From: Lineus longissimus
Lineage: Eukaryota > Nemertea > Pilidiophora > Heteronemertea > Lineidae
Assembly (NCBI RefSeq): GCF_910592395.1
Contig: NC_088308.1
Span: forward strand, 2,604,001 to 2,668,000
Reading direction: 5' to 3'
Length of the DNA: 64,000 nucleotides
Part shown: piece by piece, positions 1 through 11,900 of the stretch
Numbering within the stretch: position 1 is the first letter of the stretch
Layout of the letters: each line of letters begins with the position of its first letter
Program-made: the position numbers and the translations under genes
The notes under the pieces: model-generated
What the model saw: only the letters and a program-made list of their open reading frames with translations
What the model was told of the DNA's origin: nothing
Database searches by the model: none

Positions 1-333
1 GGACGAATTTTGTGTACATTTCTACACGTCTACGTACAAGTATCCGTGATAAGTCTCTGATCTCGACCTCCCTGCTTTTTAAAAGTAATCACTGACTGAA
101 CTATGTAAGACTTCCAAGAGATATTTGCGCTGTTTGTGCGCCATTTCTTAACCATCAATACTACCCTTTCAATAACACGTGTTCAAAGATCGTCAACAGG
201 CAAACAATCCATCGAACAACCATTGAGGAAAGACGCAAACTCCTCTGAGTGTGATCAATTATAACCTCTCGGGTTGATATTGTTTGATGGAGAAGTAGAG
301 ACCACTCTCAAGGTGACGTACAATTTGTCTTAC

Positions 334-386
334 AAAGATACGCGTATGCCAGGACATTTGTATCTCGCTGTAACGACGGCGGCCAT
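334..386 (-). other. possible alternative first coding exon (unproven)
   Basis: On the minus strand an ATG at 386 sits inside AAGATGGCCGCC, a strong YY1-type motif often found over start codons. It opens 17 codons plus 2 nt (17-residue peptide beginning MAAVVTARYK) and ends at a good splice donor, TTT|GTAAGA, with the GT at 333-332. A CCAAT box (reverse complement of GATTGGCT, 422-429) lies about 36-43 bp upstream of the ATG. The exon ends in phase 2, as the PRKG1 exon at 4119-4627 does, so it could splice to the same downstream exon. I do not recognise the peptide. It could equally belong to another leftward gene or be chance. Confidence 0.25.
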
Positions 387-601
387 CTTGGCGTTGTCCT
401 TGTCTTGGCTCTCACGAACGCTGATTGGCTGCTGATGATGACCACGTTGACTAGTCGATGTACGTGCATTTCAATTTAAGCCTGCGTTTTACATTTCTTG
501 AAAATGTTTTAAAGGGGCCACCACACGTACGTCAATGCTTTGTCATGATTATAAAATATGTCAAATATTCATTGAAAATATTCATCTGATTGTGAGTGAA
601 T

Positions 602-824
602 ATAAATCAGAATGTTAATTTTTACACAACCAATGGAAAGAGTCTTTACCTTGACAGTTTCGAGAAGTGACAATTCTCTTCCTCAGAAAGTTAGTTAGTT
701 CTACATCTAGCGGTCAAAACTCAGAACTAACTATAACTTTCTGAGGAAGAGAAGTGTCACTTCTCGAAACTGTCAAGGTAAAGACTCTTTCCATTGATTG
801 TGTAAAAATTAACATTCTGATTTA
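602..824. repeat. long near-perfect inverted repeat (hairpin)
   Basis: The left arm (602-702) and right arm (723-824) are reverse complements, differing by two substitutions and one 2-nt indel over about 100 bp. The loop is about 20 nt (703-722). The 13-mer TATGTCAAATATT occurs at 557-569 and again at 823-835, overlapping the last bases of the right arm. The structure carries no ORF. It may be a fold-back element or MITE, or a recent inverted duplication, and would form a long dsRNA hairpin if transcribed. It lies inside the inferred PRKG1 intron. Confidence 0.9.
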
Positions 825-835
825 TGTCAAATATT

Positions 836-3800
836 GTTAATAAAGATTCATGTACTCGACGAAATATTAGATCTCATAATGCATCAGACATGTCTCCGAG
901 TCTATTTGTGTGTGCCCTTTTTTATCAACGTGCATTGAAATGGCAAGCAACATCCCACAATGTCTAGACGACATGGGCACTTATGCACCTGATAGGCCTA
1001 CTTTCTGAAAAGGTTACCTCTTCGTTGTCTTGATATGCTATCATGATAGCCTCCTCTAAATTTCAAATGTTTCAAAAGAATGACCTATTATAACAGACCT
1101 TTGAGCAATTCCACCCAAATCGCCAAAATCTTACCAGTTTTGATATAGGGTCTTCCTCATACAACCCCGATGTTGCCTGCCGAAAATATCACTGGACGTT
1201 CTTGTTTATCTTTAAGATATTTCAACATTTATGGAGTTTGGTAAACCATCAAATTGTAACTGTTTCATCCTTTATTTATAAAGCGAACACGATTCCCCAG
1301 AAACCAGATGCAATGAATGACTCGAACGTGGCCTCCATTAGGAAAACGTAGATTTAGAGTGCCAATTCTCTCAAGAGGATATTTCGCATTCTCACCATCA
1401 GATGTTTCCTGGCCGTTCGTTTCATTCAAGAACAAGTTGAGATGATGATGATGGAACACTTAACGAATACTGAGATAAGAGTTAGTATTGATGGTCTATA
1501 ATCGTTTACGGGAATTTATACCCGTTCATGAGGGCAATCACCATCAACTTCGAACGAAAAACTACCTGATCTTCCGAAAGAAAATGTGAATATTGATCTA
1601 TTTCTGTACACTCCTGATATTTATTCGGCGCATTATTTGCTCTGAATGTTTGCTTTCCTCTATCATGCTGCTGTTTGGCTAAAAAGGTAAACTGTGTACC
1701 GCGGATATGATGGCCAAGCAAACAGTGCATTCATCGAGTGTACAATTTATTGGAATAGTACACCCGGTACGTGACAGCTGACGGAAAACCAGGTTTCGTC
1801 CAGGGATTTGTCAGCCGGCGACAAGTAAGCAGCGAAGATGGATTAGCCTTGGGGTCGACATACTCAGGTACAATGTAGCTGTTAACCACAGATCTAAAGA
1901 TTCATGAACCTGTGTTGACTGATATACACAATGTGTGTCCCCATTTGAACCTCCTATAAAAAGAAGATCGTATCGAACACAAATTTGTGCAAGAAAACGA
2001 TAATATTCCATTTCATTTTTTTTCATCAGCCAAAACACGACCTGAAAGTATGTTTTTTATGCTTGAAATAAAGACAGACACATTCTGGCTCTGACTCTGT
2101 GGCTAATAGAGGAAAAAAACGCAACATCGGGCTTGGCAAGTTTACAATTGTCTTGTTACTAAGTCGTCATAGAAACCAATGGTGACATCATGAACGTCAC
2201 CTAATTGTCACTATTTGACAAGGTCCAATACGCACAAATGATGAGGTAACGAGAATATTGGCGCTAATTAACGACCAGCCACAAGTTGCAATTAACAACC
2301 GGCAAGGTTGATTAGTCACACAATGCGCAGAGCATACTTTAACTGATTTGTTTTCACGGTCAGCCATGCTGGAGGGCAGAACAATGATTTGTCGTGCCTG
2401 CCTGACTGAACTGAATCAAAGGCTGTCTCGGGCACTTTTGTCTCTCCCTCCAGTATGGCAGGCGATGAAGTCTCGTTAAACCACTCTATATATATAGTGT
2501 GCTGACAAAAAACTTATAACAAGTATGACAACATAATGATATCCTTTACTATAAAATCATTGACACATTTGTCTTATCTTTTCCACCAAAAGTGTATATA
2601 ATGAGAGATTAAATAGACCACCTTAGCTGCACATTCATACGAAATACTGATGTTCCAAATCGGGTCAAGTGCGTTATATACCTCTCTTGAAGTTGTAATA
2701 TTATTATTACAATAGTTAGATTTCAATTCATGATAATGTTTCAACCCACATGCCTATAATTATAAGTTAATTGTAGTTTAACATACTTGGGACAATTGGT
2801 ATTTTACATAACATCCGAGGTCAGTCATTCAACAACTAAAGGTCAAATCAGTATCTGCATGGTTTTCAACAAGCACATTATATGATAATTTGTGTATGTA
2901 CAAAACCGTTCAGTGGGTAACTGAGATATGAGCATGCACTGTGGATGTGTCTGACAATTTGCTAACGGCATTTTCTCATTTGTCAGGACAAAATCAAATA
3001 CTAAACGATAGTCAAATGTGAGCAGCCCACATGGTTGGTATTGCCAATGTTTGCTAATGGCCAATTTATCAATAGTCTTGCTCGTGGCACCCAAGACCAA
3101 TAATGTCTGACCAATCAGAGCTGGAACCAACAATATAGGATGCAATGCGAGAGAGCCGTAAAGTACCTTTTTTCACCAAGAATGGAAAAACTGAGGCTAA
3201 TGGCAATGCATTAGGAAAGCTGCATTACGATTTATATTAGTTATCCTAGATGACATTTGACCTAATGTAGGATGGCCGAGTTCAATGTTTCACTTCGATG
3301 TAAATGAAGGATTGCTAAAGAAACATCGCGTCTCGACTTGAACCGTCCACTGATATCACCCTGTTCCCTTGTGGTATTTTTAGTCATTGATTCTTATCTT
3401 CCCTATATGTCAGTATTTTATCAGTGACAAAGCCCAGGCCTAGTTCCCTATTGCATTCCGACCTGGTGATTATATGAATCATTCATAGTTAAGATACAAT
3501 GCAGTATTTGAACTGCACAGCAATTTAAGCACATCGTTGTTTCTCATTTTATCACCAGCCAACGACAATGGATCCAGCGTCTGACGCCAGCAAGGATGTC
3601 GACATGTAACTTTGTTTGGTTTTTTTATCTTAAAGATTGCATGTCACCTTATGCTGATTCCAGGCCCATTCATCGTCTTTGACTGAATTTAAAGATTTAA
3701 AAACTATTTCAACTTAATTGATGTCGATTTTATATTTTTGGAAGGATTGGCACTCAATAGATATTGCGAAAGTCGGAACTCGGCCACAGCACACATGTTC

Positions 3801-4118
3801 AGTATACTAGTATATCGACTACACATATGAAAGCACTGAAAATTCGCGCAAGAAACCATCTGAAGCATTTGTCAGAGACTAATTACCCCAAATCACAGCA
3901 ACACACAATTTGCCATCGATCTGAGGCAAGCGCCACACGTGCTCCCGGGATATAAACAATCCGCCATTTTGACGGTTTCCCTAGTTACCGATTTCAGATT
4001 ATCGGCCGCGAAATCCATTATAAATATAGAATTCACTAGCATGAGGCTACATAGCTAGTATACAGCATATATTCATATTGGTGAAACATGGTAAACAGAT
4101 AAAAGTAAAAGCTCCTAC
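836..4118. other. no gene seen: inferred PRKG1 intron
   Basis: This stretch lies downstream of the PRKG1 exon on the minus strand, so it is most simply intron 1 of that gene, continuing past the left edge. I translated it by eye for the next expected PKG segment (cyclic-nucleotide-binding domain) and did not find it. Short ORFs are not family-like. An AAAATGGCGG motif (minus sense) at about 3964-3973 resembles the promoter motifs elsewhere in the window, but no good splice donor follows it. Confidence 0.5.
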
Positions 4119-4627
4119 CTGAATTCTTTGTCAAATCGTTTAAGTTCCACTGCTCCTTGCGATACGTTTGTACTCTCGCCCGAAACACCCTGCTTTTTAT
4201 TCCTCTGTCCCTCTTGCTGGCCGGCCATAGCCGCCTCCTCATGAATGGTAGCCAAGATATCAGGCTTGCCATCCTTATGAACCGTCAGTTGCAGCACAGA
4301 CTTATACTTATCCACCTCCTCTTTCAGTCTTATAACCTCCGAATCCCTGTCCTCTAACTTTCGCCGTAACTGCGCGAGTTCAATTTCATATTCCTCAAGT
4401 TTAGTATTCTTCTGCTTAATTTCCCGTTTTAGGTCGGGCAAGAGCACCTTTAGTTTGACCAAGTCAAACGTCTCCCCGTCCACTACAACCTGGGTAGCGC
4501 TAGCGCCGTTGCCCATTTTGGATCTTGGTGTAACAGACCCTGTAGTCCCGGGACCGGTCCCGACCCGTTTCTTCGGCGGACTACTGGCAGGTATGCGTTT
4601 GCCCGGTGTTTGATCTGGCGGAGGCAT
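4119..4627 (-). CDS. PRKG1: cGMP-dependent protein kinase, first coding exon (partial gene)
   Basis: The exon encodes the N-terminal regulatory region of a cGMP-dependent protein kinase and ends at donor AG|GTAGGA (GT at 4118-4117, phase 2). From the first ATG (4627) there are 169 codons plus 2 nt. Residues 1-37 are P/K/G-rich with a basic SPPKKRV patch. Residues about 55-115 form a heptad coiled coil, the PKG leucine-zipper dimerisation region. Residues 144-152 (KKQGVSGES) match the PKG autoinhibitory pseudosubstrate, with Ser where a substrate is phosphorylated. The cGMP-binding and kinase exons must lie left of the window. The start is uncertain. The first ATG has a weak context (T at -3, C at +4) and overlaps a TATAAA. 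Codon 38 (4516-4514) has an ideal context (A at -3, G at +4) and would give MGNGAS, an N-myristoylation signal. The family call is firm; assignment to PRKG1 rather than a PRKG2-like paralogue is an inference. Confidence 0.85.
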
Positions 4628-4680
4628 TTATACTGCGGGCGAGCTACGTCACGAGTGAGAAATAATCTGATTGGCTGTGG
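4626..4680 (-). promoter_or_regulatory. compact TATA/CRE/CCAAT promoter of the PKG gene
   Basis: Read on the minus strand, the exon is preceded by a CCAAT box (reverse complement of CTGATTGGCTG, 4669-4679), then a CRE-like TGACGTA (4645-4651), then TATAAA (4627-4632). This is the usual order and spacing of a focused RNA polymerase II promoter. It predicts initiation about 25-30 bp past the TATA box, near 4600, which is downstream of the first ATG. The motifs are seen; the start site is inferred. Confidence 0.5.
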
Positions 4681-5270
4681 TCTGCTGGTGGCAATTAATC
4701 GGCTACATGTATCCACGGCAACCAAAGCATATACCAGGAAATCCCACTTCTCACGAGATGAACGATTTGTTGTGATCGTATTATTTCACAAAACCGCTTG
4801 GAGTGCCACCGGATAACCTGAAATGATAGTTTGATATCTGAATCAAAATACGATATAAGATTGATGTTATCTGTTTTTAATTCATTTATAGATATCCTGT
4901 TGTTCATGTTTGTGGTGATGTATGTGAGGAAGGGCTGTATGAGATGAGGTGTAATCTGCATGAATACTTTCAGTACAACTGGAGGGAAAGTAATAGGCCT
5001 GTGGCTGTTCAAACTGCAAAGTGAACGAACTGATTATTCGCCTGTGTTTTTGTGCAGAGGTGCTCTATCAATGAACACATTCCGACAGCAGGCCTTAGCA
5101 TCGTTCCTAAAATACACTCAATCAAAGCAGCACTACACGTATACATCTTAGCCATTACATCCAATGTCCCGTCCTGATATAACACTAAAGCTCTTTGTAA
5201 CCAACATTTTCTCAACATTTGCGGTAACATTCTCGGTAAAATGTTGACCAGGTGCCATGTATATACATGT
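4681..5270. other. intergenic, no gene seen
   Basis: This is the upstream flank of the PKG promoter. It contains only short overlapping ORFs with no family resemblance. It ends where the 53-bp tandem array begins. Confidence 0.5.
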
Positions 5271-5925
5271 ACAATGAGAAGAAACTGATTAGCCAGCGTG
5301 TACTGTTGCGGGGTGATTCAACTACAATGAGAAGAAACTGATTAGCCAGCGTGTACTGTTGCGGGGTGATCAACTACAATGAGAAGAAACTGATTAGCCA
5401 GCGTGTACTGTTGCGGGGTGATTCAACTACAATGAGGAGAAACTGATTAGCCAGCGTGTACTGTTGCGGGGTGATTCAACTACAATGAGGAGAAACTGAT
5501 TAGCCAGCGTGTACTGTTGCGGGGTGATTCAACTACAATGAGAAGAAACTGATTAGCCAGCGTGTACTGTTGCGGGGTGATTCAACTACAGTGAGAAGAA
5601 ACTGATTAGCCAGAGTATGTTGTTGAGAGGTGATTCAACTACAATGAAAAGAAAGTGATTAGTTAGAGCAGGATGTTGTAGAGGGGTGTTATAAATGCAA
5701 TAGTAGAAACTGATTAGCAAGCGAATGTTCTCGAAGCGTCACCCAACTGCAATAAGAGAAGAAAATAGTCAGCCAGCGAATGCTGAATATGGGTGAGCTA
5801 TAAACTGAAATGGAAGAAACTGAGGAGCCAGCGGGTGTTCTGGCGAGCTTATGTTGAAGAGGGACACTCTAACTGCAATGAGAAGAAATTTGACTGGTCA
5901 GTGCAAGCGGCTGGTGCGATTCCAA
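5271..5925. repeat. 53-bp tandem repeat array, about 12 units
   Basis: The unit contains ACAATGAGAAGAAACTGATT and GCCAGCGTGTACTGTTGCGG. Near-identical copies start at 5271, 5324, 5376 (one copy is 52 bp), 5429, 5482, 5535 and 5588. From 5641 on, copies become steadily more degenerate (5641, about 5697, 5749, about 5807, about 5875) while keeping the GAAGAAA and CAGCG blocks. The array thus has a homogeneous left end and a decayed right end. No ORF runs through it. Confidence 0.92.
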
Positions 5926-8900
5926 CTGGATTAATGAGAGATAATCACTGTAACCTTGTCGGACAGCTAGATATACAAGCAATCTTGCACTCGCCCGGAT
6001 GAAACGTCCTTTCAGCACGAAAGCACGGGACTGATTCTGTATCAGTGTCAATTGCATGTTCAGCAATGAGAGATGAATGGTAACCAGAGCTTTATTATGC
6101 TTGAGGGCTCGCACATCAGTTGCATTGTCGGCGCATACTACACAATCAATGCCATCCCAGTCTGCTCATCTATTATATACTTTGATGAAAGCTGAACTGT
6201 CGGCTGTATTGCATCCGTCCAAAGTTCCCTCTGACATGTTTGCAGAGAGTATTTTAAAGTTTTAAGTGACTGACGTAACATATAGTGGGGGATAAAAAGA
6301 AAATATCATTCTGAACTTATCGCCGTCTAGTTGGAATCAGCTGAACTATCGAAGACTCGGCATCAGCATACACGAGAAGAACGTATCTATACTGCGATTC
6401 ATCCCATCATTATCACTCGGTTGTTCGTTACTCGACAAGTTCAGTGGTATTTTGTCTCCTGAGAACGACTTGTAACTTTGGATTAGATGCATTCACCTTC
6501 CAACAGCAATGCGATTGGTACAATCCTGAAGCCGCAAAGGCTTCTCACTGGCCGATGCGGTAGGAAGTCGTAAAATGCTGCTTGAGGAATGTAATGGAAT
6601 AAGTGCCTAGTCAGCTTATATTTTCAGTCGGCGAACACTTCAGTCGCCCTGGCTCTCCACGAGCCTACTTGCAATCGCCTTTCTTTGTCTCCTCCTCCTG
6701 CGAATGTTCGCAGATGGCGTACACAATCAGAGGAAGCATCGATCGATCTGTCTCTCTCACCCTCGAGGTGCAAAGTGACATTCGCACAGACGGAGTCCCA
6801 ACCATTTCATTGTATTGGCTAGATACTCATTTAAATGTCATCATCATTGTAACCGGCGTCGTAACCCTATCGACTTGTTGCCGAAGGTTTTGAGTCCACA
6901 ATTCGATTTTTTTGTCGCGAACAAAAGTTTTAACCACTCTGGATTGATATTCCCAACACGAATGTTTATGAAAGTGGAGTGTTCTTGATCAACCTCCGGC
7001 TCCAACAACTAATCAGTAATAAGACAATAAAGGAGTGACTTGCCTTGGGCAATGACAATCAACATTACAGCTCATTTCTAACTTTTTCCAGTGGATATTG
7101 CCATGTATAATCTTCATATCAGTAATAATTTCAGTGTACAAGTAATTCGATGATGGTGTACCTTACGTATACAGGCTAGGGCGTCTGACTTGGTCAAAAA
7201 GCGTGAGTTCGAATTACGGGCAAGCTACATGTAGGCGGGACTGGTTGTCCAAAAACAAGGTCTGTCATTACATGTACATCTGGGGTAAACTTAACGACAC
7301 CCGAGGGAATTATCCTCCATGCTATCATTTACTATCTTTATTGGACAACTGCCCACTCAAATGGGGTGCTTGGGACGTAATAGAGATAGAGTGGCAACCA
7401 TAGAGATGGATTATATCTGTATTGGATTAACCATTTAAAGAACGGTCAATGGGTGGACGGATTATCAAATAGTGTCATCCAATGATAGTGTGCATGTGTC
7501 GATCGTAATACAACTGGTATAGAACGCGAACCTACCAAGGAAACAACGAGGTATATTTAATCGAGAGTCGATAATACCTGAAATCGTAACCACAATCATC
7601 AAAGTTCGTACACACTATCCTCCTTTCTACATCACGAAGAATTCACCGGACTAACTCGCAACCAAAATCCAGTCAAAGACAAAGAAGGCTGAAGATGACA
7701 TATCAGGAGAACAGTCCTACAAGTATTGGTATTGGGTTTTATGATTAATGTCTCCATCCTAAAATGTCACTTGATCAAACATCTCTTTTGAAAGATGCTT
7801 CCATAAAGATACGCCCACATCCAGGCAAAAGAACACAAGGAATCTTCGATATATTTCCAACGTACAGATCACCAACACGTATAGAAAACTAGCCTCAGAG
7901 AAGATTTTAACCCAGAGCAAAATGGCAAAAAATCCTCCTAGCCTAATGGTTCATTTCATCTTGTCATGATGACATAGCCTTCTGTAGAGTCCTTTTTTCG
8001 ATCTAAGTTACACGATGTCGTTGACTTTCAATTACCGGGTCGGCTATGTCAAGTCGCGGTCTACGCTAAACGCCCTGGAGGCAATGCTAATGCTTTCAAC
8101 TTTGGGTAAGCACAACGGGGACACATGCCGAGTTATTGGTGTGCGTCAATCCTGAAGACACGTCTCGGATACCGACGTACAAGGCCGATAAATCGGTATG
8201 CGAGAACGGAGTAACATCAACTCTAGAAGATGGATTTCCTACTGACGAGGACGAGAGGTAGCATCAGCTCTCATAGAAGATATATTTCATTGACGACCTT
8301 GCTAGGTGTCATTTTTTAGACTGCTTGCAGGTATAGGGAGTTTCGGTTCATTCAGTACTCTGAAGAGAGGGTCGTGTTGCTTGTGAGCTGATCGCTCCGA
8401 TCCGATTTGCTTTGTTGACGGGATTAGCCGACATCAATGGCAATGTAGCTCATGAATGCGATAGCCTTTCTTTATTGAACATTTCGCATTCTTCTTCTCA
8501 CATTCGATGCAGTATTTTAACCGTTTGATGCAGTACTCTGTCTTGTAATCAGTGTCTGTATATAGCTGCATCAAACAGCGTCTATAGAACGACAGAAGAA
8601 CGTCCTGCGCTGGCTGCTGTATTGAAAGCGTTGAAGGAAGGTATGCATGTATAGCACTTGGAATGTTTTGTCATTACTCTGTAGGCCTGCAGAAATACCT
8701 ACTTGCAGTTTGCGTAACTCAAAATAAAATTTCACAAGCTTTATCCTTTTACCATGTAGAAGTTGCTGCTGATGAGCCACGTTGGGGAGAAAATCTAGCC
8801 ACCCAGGCGAATCGCCTTAACCTGGCCCCCAGTGAAGGACACCGACACTGAGTGAGCTCCAAGATGTCTTTACCAGCACCAAGATTATCCCGCAGATGCT

Positions 8901-11900
8901 CGAGAATGAGTCCAAAAGCCAACATCCTATTTGCCATCGACGGAATTTGCCGAGCTGGAAAATCTATTTTGTCGTTTTCGAGTGTCCGTGTGGGTTGACC
9001 ATGTTTGCACTACTGTAATTTATTGCGGATTCAGATGGGGATGTCGCCGCAAAGCCGGGGTATATGCGACCACGTCACCAATCAGTGTGTTCTACCAGTT
9101 GGAATCTGACCAATTACGCCCTGATCAGATGTGAGCCAAGGCGTTTTATGGGATTCAACCTATTCGCACCACAAAATGTGGCAACTACCAGTGGCATTCA
9201 ACTCGCTGTGACGCCGTCTCATTTCTCCGGGAGCATGGTTAGAACCAGCGAAGTAGCGTATCAAGCAGCTGCCTGCTAACTAGATATTTACGCGTTTGGC
9301 TGTATCACTATTAACAAATTAGGCTTCAACTCACTGGAGGCTTCCAATAATGATCTTATACGGAGGATATGGGCCAAAAAGGAATTTCTCAGATCGATGA
9401 GTGCGAGTCAGTAGTCGGGTGTCAACTATAGGCCTATTGACAACCAACTCTAAATCATTACATCCCTCGCTTCCTACACCATGTGAGACTATTTATCCAG
9501 TTCTGTCAAACATCGCGATCATCACCAGCTCTATTGACAGACTCACAATTCGATATTCAAATTCGAATCATTCAAGAATGGCTTCATAGATTGAACATGG
9601 AAAAAAGCGGTGACGATTCAGTGCAAACCCGTCAACTGGGACTGGTGTATAAACATGGCCGAGATCGATGTGGCTGGCTGTAGTTAATTTGTCCAAATAC
9701 ATCGCTCGGAAACGTCCCATATGGCCTGATCGAGATTTCCCGGGCGAGATTTTGCTAAATATCAGATATTGATGAGAAACGAGGCACGACTGTGCATATT
9801 GGCTGTGCTTGTTGAATGTATCCGCCTGTGCTGCTGATTACGCATCCTGAGATCAGGTTTTTGATACTCCTACCTCGTATACAAAATGAAATATCGAGAG
9901 CGGAGTATATTTAAAACCACTGCTTATATCAGGATGCTGATTACGCTGGTTTGATAAGGTGGTTTATTTTCATGTTCCCATAACTGAGCTTCACTTCATA
10001 TAGGCCTACCTACCTAACAACGGAAATTTGCACAGACAGGATATTGGAAATTTTATTTACATTGTGTTCAATGCAATGTTACATGCAGTAGATACAGAGT
10101 TGTGGCATTGCCTGCATAAAATGTTCAAGATGTATGGTATTCAATTACAAGGTGGTAGGATTTGGTTGTAAAACTGAAATGGATGTTCTACAAGACTCCA
10201 TGATATATAATGATGTGATGCATATCACCAAGAATAAATATGATGATTCTTTATGGATTCTTGATATCACCCATTTAAATCTAAATGAACTCTGTGATAT
10301 CTATATTGAATTCTTTGAGAATTTTATGGCATGACGTCAAGCACTAATAACGGTCTTAATCAATGAGTAAATATCCAATGCGGGACGGCATTGCATATAA
10401 AAAAAACTGAATGACGATATTTTCGTCAGTGTTCTTTAGAATAAGACGTATTATAACGGATACAAATCTGCGATAGGTCCGCCTTCGGCTCTTCTTTAGA
10501 AAACAGATTGCATTCCTATGAAGAAAGTCATTTGGGTCTTCGTGAAGGACACACACTGCTGTCATCATTAAATGTATTTGTCTCAAAGCTGAAGCATTTT
10601 GATTGGTAAACATTCAAGTTGCAAGAAAGCGAAGCTGGAGGTAGAAAGAAATGCCAACCAATAAGCGTAAGCTGACTCAAACATCCTGTGAGTCAGGGTG
10701 TATCGGAGAAGCGAAAGTAGTTATAAGAGAAACACTATTTTGGAATGTCATTATGCTCTTGGTTTGTAAAAAAAGCAAGTTAGAAGTGACTTACCTTTCA
10801 TGAATGTTTAAGAATATCACTAGACTGTCGATTAGCTGTGACCGTTCACAGATTTGAACATATTTGGAGCGATTGCTCCCGTATCTCACGTATCACCGTT
10901 AACCTCAATGACCAGGTGTCTAATAGATTTGAGATGACCCCAAAATAACCACGTGACATATCGTCTGCTATCTGACGGCGGAACACAAAAGGAAGAAGAC
11001 CTCGACCCAGTTTGACCAACGCACGATTTGCCGATTGAGGATCCTCCACAAGTGCTATTGAAAATAGAATTGGAATTCATTGATCGATTTGCTCGAGGTA
11101 GAATTGTTTGCAGTTTACCATCTCTCAACATTGTAAGCAAATATTGTTTAAAGTGGATGTCCTCCTTGCATTGATAAGTATAATAAATGCTGGTCACTTG
11201 CAGTTGGCATCAATTAATATCTTGTGGATTGGTAAAGTAGGTAAAAATTAGATCGGTTTATATGGGCCATAGTGCACTCTTAGAAAGAAAGGTTTAAGCT
11301 TTTGAAAAAACTCGGTGTATCACCAACACAAGTATGCACCATGTAGAGGTTTCTGCGAAGTGAAAACGCTTAGTGGTTTTATCAGGATCCAAAAAACCTT
11401 CAGGGGTATTACTACTGCACTTTCAAAGGTTGCGTGAGGCCGAACAAGGGTTAAAATTGCTGTTTTAGTGAATCTTGGCAAATCCGAGCTTTATGTGTCT
11501 CCGCACATAAGAACCAAGAACATGAGATGAGCTCAGTGAGGCCACGAAGCACCAATACCTACACTATGTATAAGGGCGAGTCTTAACGGCAACATGGCAC
11601 TTGGCAAAAAGGTCAGGGAGCGAGTGGCTGCCTGAAGCGAGAAGCGATTCCCGACCGAAAGGGAATGAGCTGGAGTATAGCGCAACGTCTGGTATGATTT
11701 TAAAGTTTTTCTGAGAATCTGGTGCAATCAGGAGCTAAGCAAGGCCACGAAGCACCAATAATCGTCTTGAGTATCTTGCAGTGATGGACAAGGGTCAGCG
11801 CCATCGGCAAAGCCTGTCATCGTTGATATGATATGAGGCATCCATCAGACTGACCGCGGCTTAACGTGCAGCTTAGTTACCGCCGGAAATAAGTCTCGTA

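Noticed and set aside
3940-3975. AAAATGGCGG with a short minus-strand ORF as another PKG first exon
   Set aside because: The ORF ends after 25 codons without a convincing splice donor.
7180-7260. tRNA-like segment with GAGTTCGAATT
   Set aside because: The B box is partial and no A box could be placed, so it was not called a SINE or tRNA.
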